Origin: Candidatus Pseudoscillospira faecavium
GTDB lineage: Bacteria > Bacillota > Clostridia > Oscillospirales > Oscillospiraceae
NCBI GenBank assembly: GCA_904420565.1
Contig: CAJFVV010000024.1
Coordinates: forward strand, 1-64,000
DNA: 64,000 nucleotides
Direction of reading: 5' to 3'
Numbering within the stretch: the stretch's first letter is position 1; every line of letters begins with the position of its first letter. The notes beneath the pieces are model-generated. The model saw nothing but the letters and a program-made list of their open reading frames with translations, searched no databases and was not told the DNA's origin. The position numbers and the translations under genes are program-made. Shown piece by piece: positions 17,412 through 27,130 of this stretch.

Positions 17412-18335
17412 ATGTTTGGTTATGTACGGCCGGTAATGGACAGGCTTTCCCAGGAGGACCAGGCGCGGTTTCAGGCTGTGTATTGCGGGTTGTGCTATGA
17501 GTTGGGTGCGCGCTATGGCTTTTTGGCAAGATGTCTTTTGAATTATGATTTTACTTTCCTGGCACTTCTGCTTTCTCCACAAGAAGAAGCATATACAGCA
17601 TATCGATGCCCTTGTAAGAGGTTTTGTAAAAAGTGCCGGTTGCCTTCCTGTGAAGCACTGTGCGTAGCCGCAGATGCTTCGGTAATTTTATCATATTGGA
17701 AGCTGCAGGACGATGCGCAGGACAGCGGATTTTTTCGGGGATTTTCCGCCCGCAGTCTGCAATGGCTTGCAGGACCGGCGTATCGCCGCGCGTCGGCAGC
17801 CAGGCCTGATTTTTCTGCGGAAGTAGAGCTGCATTTAACGGCCCTGCATCATATGGAAGAAGAGTGCTCTCCTTCCATTGACCGTACGGCAGATGCGTTT
17901 GCATCTATTCTTGCTGCAGCTGCTGATCAAATGGGTACCCCGGAGCAGCGGCGTATCCATCGCCAGATGTTATATCATCTGGGGCGATGGATCTATCTGG
18001 TTGACGCGCTGGATGATTTGCAGGAAGATGCACAAAGCGGAAAATATAATCCACTGATCTACCGTTTTGGCTTGCAAAATGGAATGCTAGACGAAGAAAG
18101 CCGTCAGCGAATTGTTGCCACATTGGATCATTCGGTCAATTTCATTTCCTCTGCCTTTGTACTGGCGGATTATGGGCCTTGGACCGGTGTGTTGGAAAAT
18201 GTCATCTACTATGGGCTTCCGGGAGTAGGCAGGCTTGTTTTGGAAGGAAAGTGGGATGCCGCAGTGAAAAACGGCATATTTTCCAAAGCAAATCGCCAAT
18301 CGATGCGAAGCGAAAGGATGGAACCTGATACATGA
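17412..18335 (+). CDS. DUF5685 family protein
   Basis: A 307-residue protein with no established function. N-terminal [20 protein letters not shown] is followed by [12 protein letters not shown] and by the Cys-rich [19 protein letters not shown] at about 64-82, suggesting metal binding. The rest is predicted to be helical. Near residue 197 it has the acidic motif [20 protein letters not shown], which resembles the second Asp-rich motif of phytoene/squalene synthases (see findings). It overlaps the J-domain gene by 4 bases (ATGA); the DUF5685-J pair recurs in Clostridia, so a joint role is likely. Start ATG 17412 lacks a strong ribosome-binding site. Confidence 0.7.
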   Translation: MFGYVRPVMDRLSQEDQARFQAVYCGLCYELGARYGFLARCLLNYDFTFLALLLSPQEEAYTAYRCPCKRFCKKCRLPSCEALCVAADASVILSYWKLQDDAQDSGFFRGFSARSLQWLAGPAYRRASAARPDFSAEVELHLTALHHMEEECSPSIDRTADAFASILAAAADQMGTPEQRRIHRQMLYHLGRWIYLVDALDDLQEDAQSGKYNPLIYRFGLQNGMLDEESRQRIVATLDHSVNFISSAFVLADYGPWTGVLENVIYYGLPGVGRLVLEGKWDAAVKNGIFSKANRQSMRSERMEPDT

Positions 18336-18964
18336 TTACAGACCCCTATAAAGTACTCAATATCAGCCCTGATGCCAGTGATGATGAGGTGAAAAAAGCC
18401 TATCGGGAACTGGCTCGAAAATATCATCCGGATCATTACCATGGAAGCCCGTTGGAAGATATGGCAGAGGAAAAAATGAAGGAAATCAATGAAGCCTATG
18501 CCATGATTCAAAAGCAACGTAAGGGCGGATCCGGTCAACAGCAGGGCTATCGGTCTGCGGGATACGGCGGCTATGGACAAGGACAACAGGGCCATACTTC
18601 ATCGAATCCGCTGTTTCAGCAGATTCGCATGGCAATCAACCGTGGGGACTTGGAAAGCGCAGAGCGAATGCTGCAGCAAACCGATCTGCGCACAGCAGAA
18701 TGGCATTTCCTGATGGGGTCGGTTTATTACCGCCGTGGATGGCTGGATGAAGCAGCCCAGGAATTTGAGATGGCTTGCGGGATGGAGCCCGGCAATATGG
18801 AATATCAGCAGGCATATCAATATATGCGCAGCGGTGGCGGTGCTTATCGGCCGGATGGCTATGGCACTGGCGGTATGATGCAATGCAACTGGTGCCAGGT
18901 TATGATTTGTGCCAGTTGTGCATGTACATTCTGCACCGGTGGGCGTGTATGGCTTTGTTGCTAA
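18332..18964 (+). CDS. J-domain protein with Cys-rich C terminus
   Basis: A 210-residue DnaJ-like co-chaperone. The J domain is at residues 1-70 ([20 protein letters not shown]), with the HPD motif at 32-34 (YHPDHYHG). A Gly/Gln-rich stretch at about 68-90 and a TPR-like helical region at about 95-155 follow ([20 protein letters not shown]). The end, about 185-210, is rich in Cys ([17 protein letters not shown]). It lacks the Gly/Phe and zinc domains of true DnaJ, so it is a specialised J-protein that presumably directs Hsp70 to particular clients. It overlaps DUF5685, its probable partner. Confidence 0.82.
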   Translation: MITDPYKVLNISPDASDDEVKKAYRELARKYHPDHYHGSPLEDMAEEKMKEINEAYAMIQKQRKGGSGQQQGYRSAGYGGYGQGQQGHTSSNPLFQQIRMAINRGDLESAERMLQQTDLRTAEWHFLMGSVYYRRGWLDEAAQEFEMACGMEPGNMEYQQAYQYMRSGGGAYRPDGYGTGGMMQCNWCQVMICASCACTFCTGGRVWLCC

Positions 18965-18996
18965 GAAGTTGTGAAAAGGAAGGAGAGGATGTTGTC

Positions 18997-19875
18997 ATGA
19001 TATGCTCGATGACTGGCTACGGCCGGGCAAGAGAAACCATCGGCAACCGGGATATTACAGTGGAATTGCGCTCGGTGAATAACCGTTTTTTGGATTGCAC
19101 TGTAAAAATCCCACGTGTGTATACATTTTGTGAGGATGCAATCAAATCCCATGTTCAGAAATGCATCACCCGCGGAAAAGTGGATGTATTTGTCACTATT
19201 GTTTCCGTTGGTGCGGAAGCGACTACAGTTACAGTTAATCAGGATTTGGCAGCAGGTTATGTGCGCGCACTGCGCACACTGGCAGATACCTATGATTTAA
19301 AAGATGACCTTTCTGTAATGGGATTGGCACGCTTCTCAGATGTGCTGACTGTTACCAAGGCAGAAGAGGATCTGGAAAGTCTGAGCGCTGATATTTGTTC
19401 TGTTCTGGATCAGGCGCTGATCGGCTACCGTGCCATGCGCGAGACAGAAGGGCAAAAACTTCGGGAAGACATTGAACGCCGCTTGAATACCATTGAGCAG
19501 TTGACCGAAAAAGTTGAGATGCGTTCTCCGCAAACCGTTGCAGAATATAGGGAGAAATTAACGGCTAAAATGAAAGAAGTACTGCAAAGTACTACAATTG
19601 ATGAAAATCGCATTTTAATGGAAGCAGCTATTTACGCAGATAAAGTTGCCGTGGATGAAGAGACTGTGCGTTTGCGCAGCCATGTTGGTCAGCTCCGGTC
19701 GATGCTGAACGATGGCGGCGTCATTGGCCGCAAGGCAGATTTCCTGATTCAGGAACTGAACAGGGAGTCGAATACCATCGGTTCTAAGTGCTGTGATCTT
19801 GAGATTACAGAAGATGTGGTTGCTTTAAAAGCGGAAATTGAAAAAATCCGTGAGCAAATCCAAAATATCGAGTGA
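18997..19875 (+). CDS. yicC: YicC/YloC family endoribonuclease
   Basis: A 292-residue YicC protein, related to endoribonucleases that degrade small RNAs in Escherichia coli. The start MICSMTGYGRARETIGNRDI and ELRSVNNRFLDCTVKIPR are the conserved N-terminal block, and KADFLIQELNRESNTIGSKC at the C terminus is the second hallmark. AAGGAGAGG at 18980-18988 selects ATG 18997; a frame open from 18775 is not used. It is the first gene of a run (remA, gmk, rpoZ, priA, def, fmt) that matches Bacillus subtilis yloC order. Confidence 0.92.
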   Translation: MICSMTGYGRARETIGNRDITVELRSVNNRFLDCTVKIPRVYTFCEDAIKSHVQKCITRGKVDVFVTIVSVGAEATTVTVNQDLAAGYVRALRTLADTYDLKDDLSVMGLARFSDVLTVTKAEEDLESLSADICSVLDQALIGYRAMRETEGQKLREDIERRLNTIEQLTEKVEMRSPQTVAEYREKLTAKMKEVLQSTTIDENRILMEAAIYADKVAVDEETVRLRSHVGQLRSMLNDGGVIGRKADFLIQELNRESNTIGSKCCDLEITEDVVALKAEIEKIREQIQNIE

Positions 19876-19881
19876 TTGCAT

Positions 19882-20151
19882 ATGAATTTGATTCCCATCG
19901 GCTTTGGAAGCCTGATTTCTGATGAGCGTCTCATTGCGATTGTGGGAGCGGATTCCGCGCCCATCAAGCGTGTGATTCAGGATGCCCGAGAGCGCGGTAT
20001 GCTGATTGATGCTACTTATGGAAGAAAGACAAAATCGGTCCTTTTTATGGATAGCGATCATGTGGTTTTAGCGGCGATTCCGCCGGAAACGGTTGCTGCC
20101 AGAATGGGGATCACAGTAGAATTTGGAGATGAGGGGGAGGGCGCAGAGTGA
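19882..20151 (+). CDS. remA: Extracellular matrix regulator RemA
   Basis: A small (89-residue) DNA-binding regulator that in Bacillus subtilis switches on biofilm matrix genes and osmoprotection. Conserved [20 protein letters not shown] and the C-terminal half including [18 protein letters not shown] match the family (DUF370). ATG at 19882, 7 bases after the yicC stop; the TTG at 19876 is an unlikely alternative. It overlaps gmk by 4 bases. The order yicC-remA-gmk-rpoZ is classical. Confidence 0.92.
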   Translation: MNLIPIGFGSLISDERLIAIVGADSAPIKRVIQDARERGMLIDATYGRKTKSVLFMDSDHVVLAAIPPETVAARMGITVEFGDEGEGAE

Positions 20152-20780
20152 AGCGGGGAAGGCTTTTTGTAATTTCCGGTCCCTCTGGCGTTGGAAAGAG
20201 TACGATTCTGAAAGAATTGCTGCAGCGGCAAAAGGATATTTATTTTTCTGTTTCTGCAACAACACGAAAGCCGCGGCCAGGAGAAATTGACAGTGTGCAC
20301 TATCATTTCCGCACACCAGAGGAGTTTCGGCGGCTGATTGAAGAAGAAGCGCTTTTGGAATGGGCCGAGTATGTTGGCAATTATTACGGTACGCCAGTCA
20401 AATATGTGGATGAGGCCATTAAGAAAGGGCAAAATGTTATTTTAGATATTGAAGTGCAGGGAGCACGGAGCGTGGTGCAAAAACGGCCGGACGCTGTTCG
20501 CATTTTTATTGCACCTCCTTCCTGGAAAGAGTTGGAGCGCCGTTTGACGGAGCGGGGTACGGATGACGCTAAAACGGTGAAAGGTCGTCTTGCACGTGCC
20601 CGGGAAGAGTTTGAACGCGCAAGTGACTATGATTATATGGTTATTAATGATGAAGTCGGGCATGCGGTGTCCGAACTGGAAGCGATTATGATTGCCGAGC
20701 ATTGCCGTCCGGCGGAAAAGATGGCAAGTATTGGGCATGCTAAAAAAACAAAAAAACAAGCCAAAAGGCAGAATGGATGA
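20148..20780 (+). CDS. gmk: Guanylate kinase
   Basis: Phosphorylates GMP to GDP. The P-loop GPSGVGKST is at residues 11-19; the GMP-binding [14 protein letters not shown] and [14 protein letters not shown] segments follow, and a Lys-rich tail ends the protein ([12 protein letters not shown]). 210 residues. The start is GTG at 20148, in GTGA overlap with the remA stop, preceded by GGGGGAGGG. It is part of the same operon as yicC, remA and rpoZ. Confidence 0.95.
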   Translation: MKRGRLFVISGPSGVGKSTILKELLQRQKDIYFSVSATTRKPRPGEIDSVHYHFRTPEEFRRLIEEEALLEWAEYVGNYYGTPVKYVDEAIKKGQNVILDIEVQGARSVVQKRPDAVRIFIAPPSWKELERRLTERGTDDAKTVKGRLARAREEFERASDYDYMVINDEVGHAVSELEAIMIAEHCRPAEKMASIGHAKKTKKQAKRQNG

Positions 20781-20783
20781 TGA

Positions 20784-21056
20784 ATGATGTTGTTATACCC
20801 TTCCGTAGACGCTTTGAATGATGAGGTGCCGAACCGCTATTTGCTGGTAAATGTTGTGGCACGCAAAGCACGCGAGATTGCAGATGATGCAGAGCATCTC
20901 GGTGAGCATTTGGATGAAAAGCCGGTTACATTGGCAATCAATGAAGTAGCAGCAGGTAAAATTGTGGTGGATCCTGAGGATCTGTACAATGCATTGAATG
21001 CAGATGAGCGGAGAATGCCCGTTGCAGCTAAGACAGGCGATTCCGAGGAGGAATAA
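20784..21056 (+). CDS. rpoZ: DNA-directed RNA polymerase omega subunit
   Basis: The smallest core RNA polymerase subunit, which helps fold the beta-prime subunit. MLLYPSVDALNDEVPNRYLL, then ARKAREIADDAEH and KPVTLAINEVAAGKI, match clostridial omega proteins. 90 residues with the ATG at 20784; ATG at 20787 is equally possible, with GGATGA upstream. It lies 3 bases after gmk, its usual neighbour in Firmicutes. Confidence 0.9.
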   Translation: MMLLYPSVDALNDEVPNRYLLVNVVARKAREIADDAEHLGEHLDEKPVTLAINEVAAGKIVVDPEDLYNALNADERRMPVAAKTGDSEEE

Positions 21057-21118
21057 TTTCACTGCTGTATGTAAGGCGTTGCTGTAAAATCATAAAATCT
21101 TGTTAAAGGAGCGACTGG

Positions 21119-23596
21119 GTGGAGCAGGTAAAAATCGCACGGATTGCTGTTTCTGCGGCCACATACGGGATCGACAAACCTTATGATTATTTTGTACCGG
21201 AAGCATTGTCTGCATCGCTGCAGATGGGAATGCGGGTTTTGGTGCCTTTTGGCCGCGGAAACCGTGTGTGCGAGGGGATTGTCTTATCTATTGCTGCAGA
21301 AGAGCGCAGTACGTCTAATTTGAAAGCCGTGCAAGTGATTTTGGATCCACAAAGTGTTTTGGATTCTGTTGCAATCCGTCTGGCGCTATGGATGCGGGAG
21401 CGTTATTTTTGTACGATGTACGATGCTGTGCGTGCCATGCTGCCTGCAGGCCTGTGGTTTCGTACACGAACTGTTTATCGCCTGAATCAGGATTTATCAG
21501 AACCTGCACTTCTTATGCAGGCCTGTGCATTGGGAGACGGTGCGGAATCTCTGATTGACCTTTTGCGCAAACACAATGGCTGCTTGCAGGAAGAAGCACT
21601 TTTAGCTGCCTGTGGGAAGAATGTGCTGACATTGCTGGATGCCTTATGTAAGGACGGTGTGCTCAGTAAAGAAGAGGAGACTGTCCGTCAGGTAAAGGAC
21701 GGCAAGACAAAAGTGGTTGCATTGGCAGTGACCGCAGAAGAGGCCATGTCGGCAGTGGCGGGAAAGCAAAAATCTGCACCCTTGCGTTATGCGGTGCTGC
21801 AAATGCTCAGTACCGCGGGGCCTGTATCTCAAGCGGAGCTGTGCTATTTTACCGGCGCATCGTCTTCCACAATTTCAGGGTTGAAAAAATCCGGGCTGAT
21901 TACTGTGTATGAAGAAGAAAAGCTGCGTATTGTACAGCAGCAGGAAACCGTTCCGGAATCTGAAATTTGTCTGAACGAGGAACAAACAGCGGCGTTTGAG
22001 CACATTGCAGCGCTTACACGCAAAGATAAAGCGTGTGGGGTACTGCTTCATGGCGTAACTGGCAGCGGAAAAACACAGGTTTATATCCGCCTGGTACAGG
22101 AAGTGCTTTCTCAGGGAAAAACAGCAATTATTTTAGTGCCGGAAATTGCCCTGACACCGCAGATGATGCGCAAATTCACGGCATATTTTGGCGAACGGGT
22201 GGCTATGCTTCACAGTGCTTTGCGGGTAACAGAACGGTATGACCAGTGGAAACGAATTCGGCGCGGCGAAGTTCAGGTGGTATTGGGTACCAGAAGTGCG
22301 ATTTTTGCCCCGTTGTCTCATATTGGCCTGATTATTCTGGATGAGGAGCAGGAAGCCTCTTATCAATCGGAAAATCCGCCGCGCTATCATGCGCGGGAGG
22401 TTGCGCAGTATTTATGCGGCATATACAACGCTGTTTTGCTTTTGGGGTCTGCAACGCCTTCGATTGAATCTGCGTGGCAGGCACAGTGCGGTGTTTATCA
22501 GTATGTGGCCCTGCGCCGGCGATATAACCGGCACGCGCTGCCCGCTGTTTTGCTTGCTGACATGAAGGAAGAGCTGCGCTGCGGTAATAGCGGTATTATC
22601 AGCGCACCGCTGAAACAGGCACTTGCAGAAAATCTGCAGGTCGGAGAGCAGAGCATTCTCTTGCTGAACCGCCGCGGCAGCAGCCGCATGCTGCTTTGCG
22701 GTGAATGCGGTTATGTCCCCCAGTGCCCGCGCTGCAGTGTTCCGCTGACTTATCACAGTGCGAATGACCGTTTGATGTGCCATTATTGCGGCCATTCGGA
22801 ACCCGCCTATGAATGCTGTCCTGTCTGCGGCGGACGCATGAAACATGTGGGCGTTGGCACGCAAAAGGCAGAGGAAGAACTGCATGCGCTGTTTCCAGAT
22901 GTGAAAATTTTGCGCATGGATGCCGATACTGTTGCCATCAGTGGCGGACATGAGAAAATTTTAAATGCCTTTGCCCAGGGAGAAGCACCCATTCTGCTTG
23001 GTACGCAGATGGTTGCCAAAGGCCTGGATTTTGAAAATGTGACATTGGTGGGTGTACTGTCGGCAGATGTATCTTTATATATAGATCATTACTGTGCTGC
23101 AGAGCGCACGTTCAGTTTGCTGACACAGGTGATTGGCCGCGCCGGGCGCGGTGAGCGCTGCGGCAGAGCGATTATTCAAACCTATACGCCGGAGAACGAA
23201 GTGCTGCAATGCGCTGCACAGCAGGATTACCAGAAGTTTTATCAAAGCGAGATCCGTATGCGGAAGCTGCATGAATATCCGCCTTTTTCGGATTTGTTTA
23301 CTTTGGTTCTATCGGGAGCAGATGAAAGCCGCTTGCTTCGTGCAGGTGCAGTGCTGCGGGATGCTATGCGCAGCGTGCTGCAGGATGGTACTTACGATGG
23401 AATCCCTGTACAAATTTTGGGGCCGGCGCCGGCACCTGTGGCTAAAGTGAATAACCGCTACCGCTATCATATTTACCTGATCGCGAAGAATCAAAAAAGA
23501 ATTCGTGCATTTTTGGAGTATTATCTGAAGGCTTTCAGCCGGTCTGCTGAAAACCGGGGCCTGAGTCTTTTTGTGAATTGTAATGCAGTTGATTGA
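21119..23596 (+). CDS. priA: Primosomal protein N' (PriA helicase)
   Basis: An 825-residue 3'-5' DNA helicase that restarts stalled replication forks. The N-terminal DNA-binding domain (DYFVPEAL ... GMRVLVPFGRGNRVCEG) is followed by the Walker A GVTGSGKT at about 312-319. The DEEx box reads DEEQEASY rather than the usual DEEH. Cys pairs for two zinc ions are in the segment CGECGYVPQCPRCSVPL and CHYCGHSEPAYECCPVCGG. Motif QVIGRAGRG is in the C-terminal helicase half. The start is GTG at 21119 after AAAGGAG. def and fmt follow, as in Bacillus. Confidence 0.95.
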   Translation: MEQVKIARIAVSAATYGIDKPYDYFVPEALSASLQMGMRVLVPFGRGNRVCEGIVLSIAAEERSTSNLKAVQVILDPQSVLDSVAIRLALWMRERYFCTMYDAVRAMLPAGLWFRTRTVYRLNQDLSEPALLMQACALGDGAESLIDLLRKHNGCLQEEALLAACGKNVLTLLDALCKDGVLSKEEETVRQVKDGKTKVVALAVTAEEAMSAVAGKQKSAPLRYAVLQMLSTAGPVSQAELCYFTGASSSTISGLKKSGLITVYEEEKLRIVQQQETVPESEICLNEEQTAAFEHIAALTRKDKACGVLLHGVTGSGKTQVYIRLVQEVLSQGKTAIILVPEIALTPQMMRKFTAYFGERVAMLHSALRVTERYDQWKRIRRGEVQVVLGTRSAIFAPLSHIGLIILDEEQEASYQSENPPRYHAREVAQYLCGIYNAVLLLGSATPSIESAWQAQCGVYQYVALRRRYNRHALPAVLLADMKEELRCGNSGIISAPLKQALAENLQVGEQSILLLNRRGSSRMLLCGECGYVPQCPRCSVPLTYHSANDRLMCHYCGHSEPAYECCPVCGGRMKHVGVGTQKAEEELHALFPDVKILRMDADTVAISGGHEKILNAFAQGEAPILLGTQMVAKGLDFENVTLVGVLSADVSLYIDHYCAAERTFSLLTQVIGRAGRGERCGRAIIQTYTPENEVLQCAAQQDYQKFYQSEIRMRKLHEYPPFSDLFTLVLSGADESRLLRAGAVLRDAMRSVLQDGTYDGIPVQILGPAPAPVAKVNNRYRYHIYLIAKNQKRIRAFLEYYLKAFSRSAENRGLSLFVNCNAVD

Positions 23597-23611
23597 GGAG
23601 GATGCAAATTC

Positions 23612-24151
23612 ATGGCATTGAGAAATATTGTACGCAAAGGCGATCCGATTTTGAATAAAAAATGTCGCATGGTGACAGAGTATAACGAACGCCTGCATGT
23701 CCTGATTGATGATTTAAAAGAGACGCTGGCAGATGCGGACGGCGCTGGTTTGGCTGCGCCCCAGGTAGGCGTTATGCGCCGTGTCTGCATTGTAATCGGC
23801 GATGACGGCGAGATGATCGAGCTGGTCAATCCAGAGATTATTGAGACTGACGGTGAACAGACCGGGCCGGAAGGCTGCCTGAGTTTGCCGGGGAAATTTG
23901 GTATGGTTACGCGGCCGTATCATGTAAAAGTGCGCGCCAATGATCGCAATGGCAATGTTTTTGAAGTGGAGGGTACAGAAATTACCGCCCGTTGTTTTTG
24001 CCACGAAATTGAGCATCTGGATGGCCATCTTTTCGATGAGCATATCGATCATTTTATGACTGAGGAAGAATTTGAAGCCTATTATGCAGAACAGGAAGCT
24101 GCCATGGAAGCAGATAAAGACATGAAAGAAACTGAGGGAGATGAGGCATGA
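23612..24151 (+). CDS. def: Peptide deformylase
   Basis: Removes the formyl group from the N-terminal Met of new proteins. All three motifs are intact: GAGLAAPQVG (motif I, about 46-55), EGCLSLPG (motif II, with the metal-binding Cys) and CHEIEHLDGHLF (motif III, HExxH). 179 residues, including an acidic tail. GAGGAGG precedes the ATG. Its 3' end overlaps fmt, the gene that adds the formyl group in the opposite reaction. Confidence 0.95.
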   Translation: MALRNIVRKGDPILNKKCRMVTEYNERLHVLIDDLKETLADADGAGLAAPQVGVMRRVCIVIGDDGEMIELVNPEIIETDGEQTGPEGCLSLPGKFGMVTRPYHVKVRANDRNGNVFEVEGTEITARCFCHEIEHLDGHLFDEHIDHFMTEEEFEAYYAEQEAAMEADKDMKETEGDEA

Positions 24152-25065
24152 AAATCCTGTTTATGGGAACGCCGGACTTTGCGGTTCCATCCCTGCGGCG
24201 TTTGGTGGAAGACGGCCATGAAATCTGCGGTGTTTTCACACAGCCGGACAAGCCGAAAAACCGCGGCCATAAAATGGCTTTTTCTCCAGTGAAAGAATAT
24301 GCCCTTTCCAAAGAGCTTTCGGTGTATCAGCCGGCAAAAATGCGTGACGGAGAGGCGCTGGCAATTGTACAGCAGCTTCAGCCGGAGCTGATTGTTGTGG
24401 CAGCCTACGGCAAAATTTTGCCTGATGAAATTTTGCAGCAGCCGCCTTACGGCGCGATCAATGTCCATTCCTCGCTGCTTCCCAAATACCGTGGTGCAGC
24501 GCCGATTAACTGGGCTATTCTCAATGGAGAGACGGAGACCGGCGTGACCATTATGTATATGGCTTCTGATCTGGATGCTGGCGATATCATTGCAGCAATT
24601 TCTACACCGATAGGGGCGGAGGAAGATGCCGGTACGCTGACGGCCCGTTTGGCCGATTTAGGCGCACAGGCCCTGAGTAAAAGCGTTGCTGCTATATTGG
24701 CGGGAAATGCCGGCCGCACGCCTCAGGAGCATGAAAAAGCAACTTATGCGCCTATGCTCAGCAAGGATTTGTCTCCTGTGGATTGGAACCGGAGTGCTCA
24801 TGCGATTCACTGTCAGATTCGCGGGCTGCTTCCTTGGCCTGGAGCATCGACAACGCTGTTCTCGGACCTGCCAATCAAGCTTTATGCTGCTCAGGAGACC
24901 GGTGAACGGAGCACTGCATCAGCGGGCAGCATTGTGGCTGCGGACAAAAAAGGAATATCTGTAGTATGCGGTGATGGATATGTGCTGCGCATTACAGAAC
25001 TGCAGGTTGCCGGCGGAAAACGTATGACAGCTGCTGCCTATTTGTTGGGACATCCGATTCGGTGA
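24148..25065 (+). CDS. fmt: Methionyl-tRNA formyltransferase
   Basis: Formylates initiator Met-tRNA with 10-formyltetrahydrofolate. The start MKILFMGTPDFAVPSLRRLV and the active-site block NVHSSLLPKYRGAAPINWAI at about 109-128 (with the catalytic Asn/His region) define the family; IMYMASDLDAGDII follows, with the catalytic Asp. The C-terminal tRNA-binding domain extends from about 205. 305 residues. ATGA overlap with def indicates coupling. Confidence 0.95.
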   Translation: MKILFMGTPDFAVPSLRRLVEDGHEICGVFTQPDKPKNRGHKMAFSPVKEYALSKELSVYQPAKMRDGEALAIVQQLQPELIVVAAYGKILPDEILQQPPYGAINVHSSLLPKYRGAAPINWAILNGETETGVTIMYMASDLDAGDIIAAISTPIGAEEDAGTLTARLADLGAQALSKSVAAILAGNAGRTPQEHEKATYAPMLSKDLSPVDWNRSAHAIHCQIRGLLPWPGASTTLFSDLPIKLYAAQETGERSTASAGSIVAADKKGISVVCGDGYVLRITELQVAGGKRMTAAAYLLGHPIR

Positions 25066-25097
25066 GCAATTGCATTGATAAAGAGGTGATATAGCAG

Positions 25098-25775
25098 ATG
25101 TTTTGGATTGCTTTGATTGCGATTTTGATTTTGAGTGCATGGGCGCAGTATCAGGTCAGCCATCAATTCCGTAAATATTCCCAAGTGGCGAATCGGCGCT
25201 ATATGACAGGTGCACAGGCTGCGGCTGCAGTGTTGCAGGCGCATGGTGTTACCGGTGTCGGTATTGAGCGCTGCCCGGGACATTTGACAGATCACTACGA
25301 CCCAAGGGACAATACCATCTATCTTTCAGATGGCGTATACAACAGTGCAACCATTGCAGCAGTTGGCGTAGCCTGCCATGAAGCAGGGCATGCCTGCCAG
25401 TATGCGGAAAATTATTTTCCCATCCGTGTTCGCAGTGCAATTATTCCGGCCTGCCGTTTTGGCTCCTATTTTTCTTATATTCTGATTTTTATCGGCTTGT
25501 TTTTATACAGCCAATCCTGGTTTGGCCTGGGCGTATTGCTGTTTTCTCTGACTACGCTGTTTCAGCTGATTACGCTACCTGTTGAATTTAACGCGTCCAA
25601 CAGAGCATTGGCCACCATTGAAGGGCAAGGATTGCTGTATGAGGACGAGTATTATGGCGCACGAAAAGTTTTGCGAGCTGCGGCATTGACCTATGTGGCG
25701 GCACTGCTGACATCTCTTTTGTATCTGGCGCAGTATTTACTGATCTTTTTGAATATGGGCAGGAGAAATGAATGA
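25098..25775 (+). CDS. yugP: Zinc metallopeptidase YugP
   Basis: A 225-residue membrane metallopeptidase. A short N-terminal helix precedes the cytoplasmic part, the zinc motif HEAGHACQY (HExxH) is at about 94-102, and two or three hydrophobic helices follow (YFSYILIFIGLFLY, then the C-terminal LLTSLLYLAQYLLIFL). The conserved PVEFNASNRAL near residue 164 is a family signature. The substrate is unknown. It sits between fmt and rsmB; AGGTGATATAGCAG precedes ATG 25098. Confidence 0.87.
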   Translation: MFWIALIAILILSAWAQYQVSHQFRKYSQVANRRYMTGAQAAAAVLQAHGVTGVGIERCPGHLTDHYDPRDNTIYLSDGVYNSATIAAVGVACHEAGHACQYAENYFPIRVRSAIIPACRFGSYFSYILIFIGLFLYSQSWFGLGVLLFSLTTLFQLITLPVEFNASNRALATIEGQGLLYEDEYYGARKVLRAAALTYVAALLTSLLYLAQYLLIFLNMGRRNE

Positions 25776-27109
25776 TGAAAGAGAGATCAGCGCGCCAGAT
25801 TGCATTGGATACTTTAAGTGCCAGCCGTAAAGACAAAGCATGGGCAGATGGTTACCTCAAAGCAGCCATTCGGCAATCGGGTTTGGATCATCGAGATGCT
25901 GCCTTGGCAACACGCCTTGGATATGGTATTTTGCAGAATCAGCAACTTCTGGATTTCTATATTGGTGCATATTGCAGCCAAAAAACGGAACGATTGGAGC
26001 CAATTGTACTGGATGTACTGCGCCTTGGTGCTTATCAGATTTTATTTATGGATCGTGTTCCGGACAGCGCAGCGGTGAATGAAGCAGTGGAACTGATTCG
26101 GCACTATGACCGGGAGCGTGCTGCAGGACTTGTCAATGCAGTGCTGCGCAGAATCTCTTCGCAAAAAGCACATTTACCAGAAATTCCACAGCAGGATATG
26201 GTAACCTATTTGTCTGTCAAATATAGCCACCCTGTTTGGTTGGTGCGCCGGTGCATTGCACTTTTGGGTGAGCAGGAGACCGAAGCGTTTTTGGCTTGCA
26301 ACAATCAAAGCGTTCCAACGACGGTGCAATACAATCCGCTGAAGGGAAGCGAAGCTGAATTGCTGAGAAATCTGGCGCAATCCAAGGTGGAGGCGCAGTC
26401 TCACCCATGGCTTCCCGGTTGCTATACATTGCACAAAACAGGTGATTTGACAAAAATACCGGCCTTTCGTGAAGGGCGTTTTTTGGTACAGGATGCCGCA
26501 GCAAAACTGACGGCATTGGCTGCTGGTGTTCTGAAGGGCATGAAGGTGATGGATCTTTGCGCTGCACCCGGCGGGAAATCTTTTGCCATGGCAATGGAGA
26601 TGCATGATCAGGGTGATATTTTTGCTTTTGATTTGCATCGTTCAAAAATTCGCCTGATTCAGGAAGGCGCAGAGCGATTGGGCATTCATTGTATTCACGC
26701 TGCTGCGGGAAACGGTAAAGAATTTATTCCGCAATACGAGGCATCTGCTGATGTGGTGCTTTGCGATGTACCATGCAGCGGTCTTGGAATCATTCGGAAA
26801 AAGCCGGATATTCGTCTGAAGACGGAAAAAGAGTTGAGCGGTTTGCCCAGGGTGCAAAGTGCGATTTTAACCAATGCTGCACGCTATGTTAAACCAGGCG
26901 GTGTTTTGCTGTATTCTACATGTACCATTCTTCCCAGTGAGAATGAATGTGTAACGGATGCGTTTTTGAGCACCCATCCTGACTTTCGGCGTGAGGAGCT
27001 GCGTTTTCCTCTGCCTTTGGGCGCTGTGCCGTCCGGTCAAATTACCCTTTGGCCGCAGCGGCATGATACGGATGGCTTTTACATTTGCAGAATGCGCAGA
27101 TGTTTCTAA
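25772..27109 (+). CDS. rsmB: 16S rRNA (cytosine-967 C5) methyltransferase RsmB
   Basis: Methylates C967 of 16S rRNA using SAM. A NusB-like RNA-binding domain covers residues 1-140 (SARQIALDTLSASRKDKAWA). The Rossmann methyltransferase domain covers about 235-440, with the SAM-binding CAAPGGKSFAMA. The two catalytic cysteines are in DVPCSGLG and YSTCTILP. 445 residues. ATGATG at 25772-25777 gives two adjacent starts; AGGAGA lies upstream and either is possible. It overlaps yugP. Confidence 0.93.
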   Translation: MMKERSARQIALDTLSASRKDKAWADGYLKAAIRQSGLDHRDAALATRLGYGILQNQQLLDFYIGAYCSQKTERLEPIVLDVLRLGAYQILFMDRVPDSAAVNEAVELIRHYDRERAAGLVNAVLRRISSQKAHLPEIPQQDMVTYLSVKYSHPVWLVRRCIALLGEQETEAFLACNNQSVPTTVQYNPLKGSEAELLRNLAQSKVEAQSHPWLPGCYTLHKTGDLTKIPAFREGRFLVQDAAAKLTALAAGVLKGMKVMDLCAAPGGKSFAMAMEMHDQGDIFAFDLHRSKIRLIQEGAERLGIHCIHAAAGNGKEFIPQYEASADVVLCDVPCSGLGIIRKKPDIRLKTEKELSGLPRVQSAILTNAARYVKPGGVLLYSTCTILPSENECVTDAFLSTHPDFRREELRFPLPLGAVPSGQITLWPQRHDTDGFYICRMRRCF

Positions 27110-27130
27110 AAACCCGGGAAGGAGTCCCGT

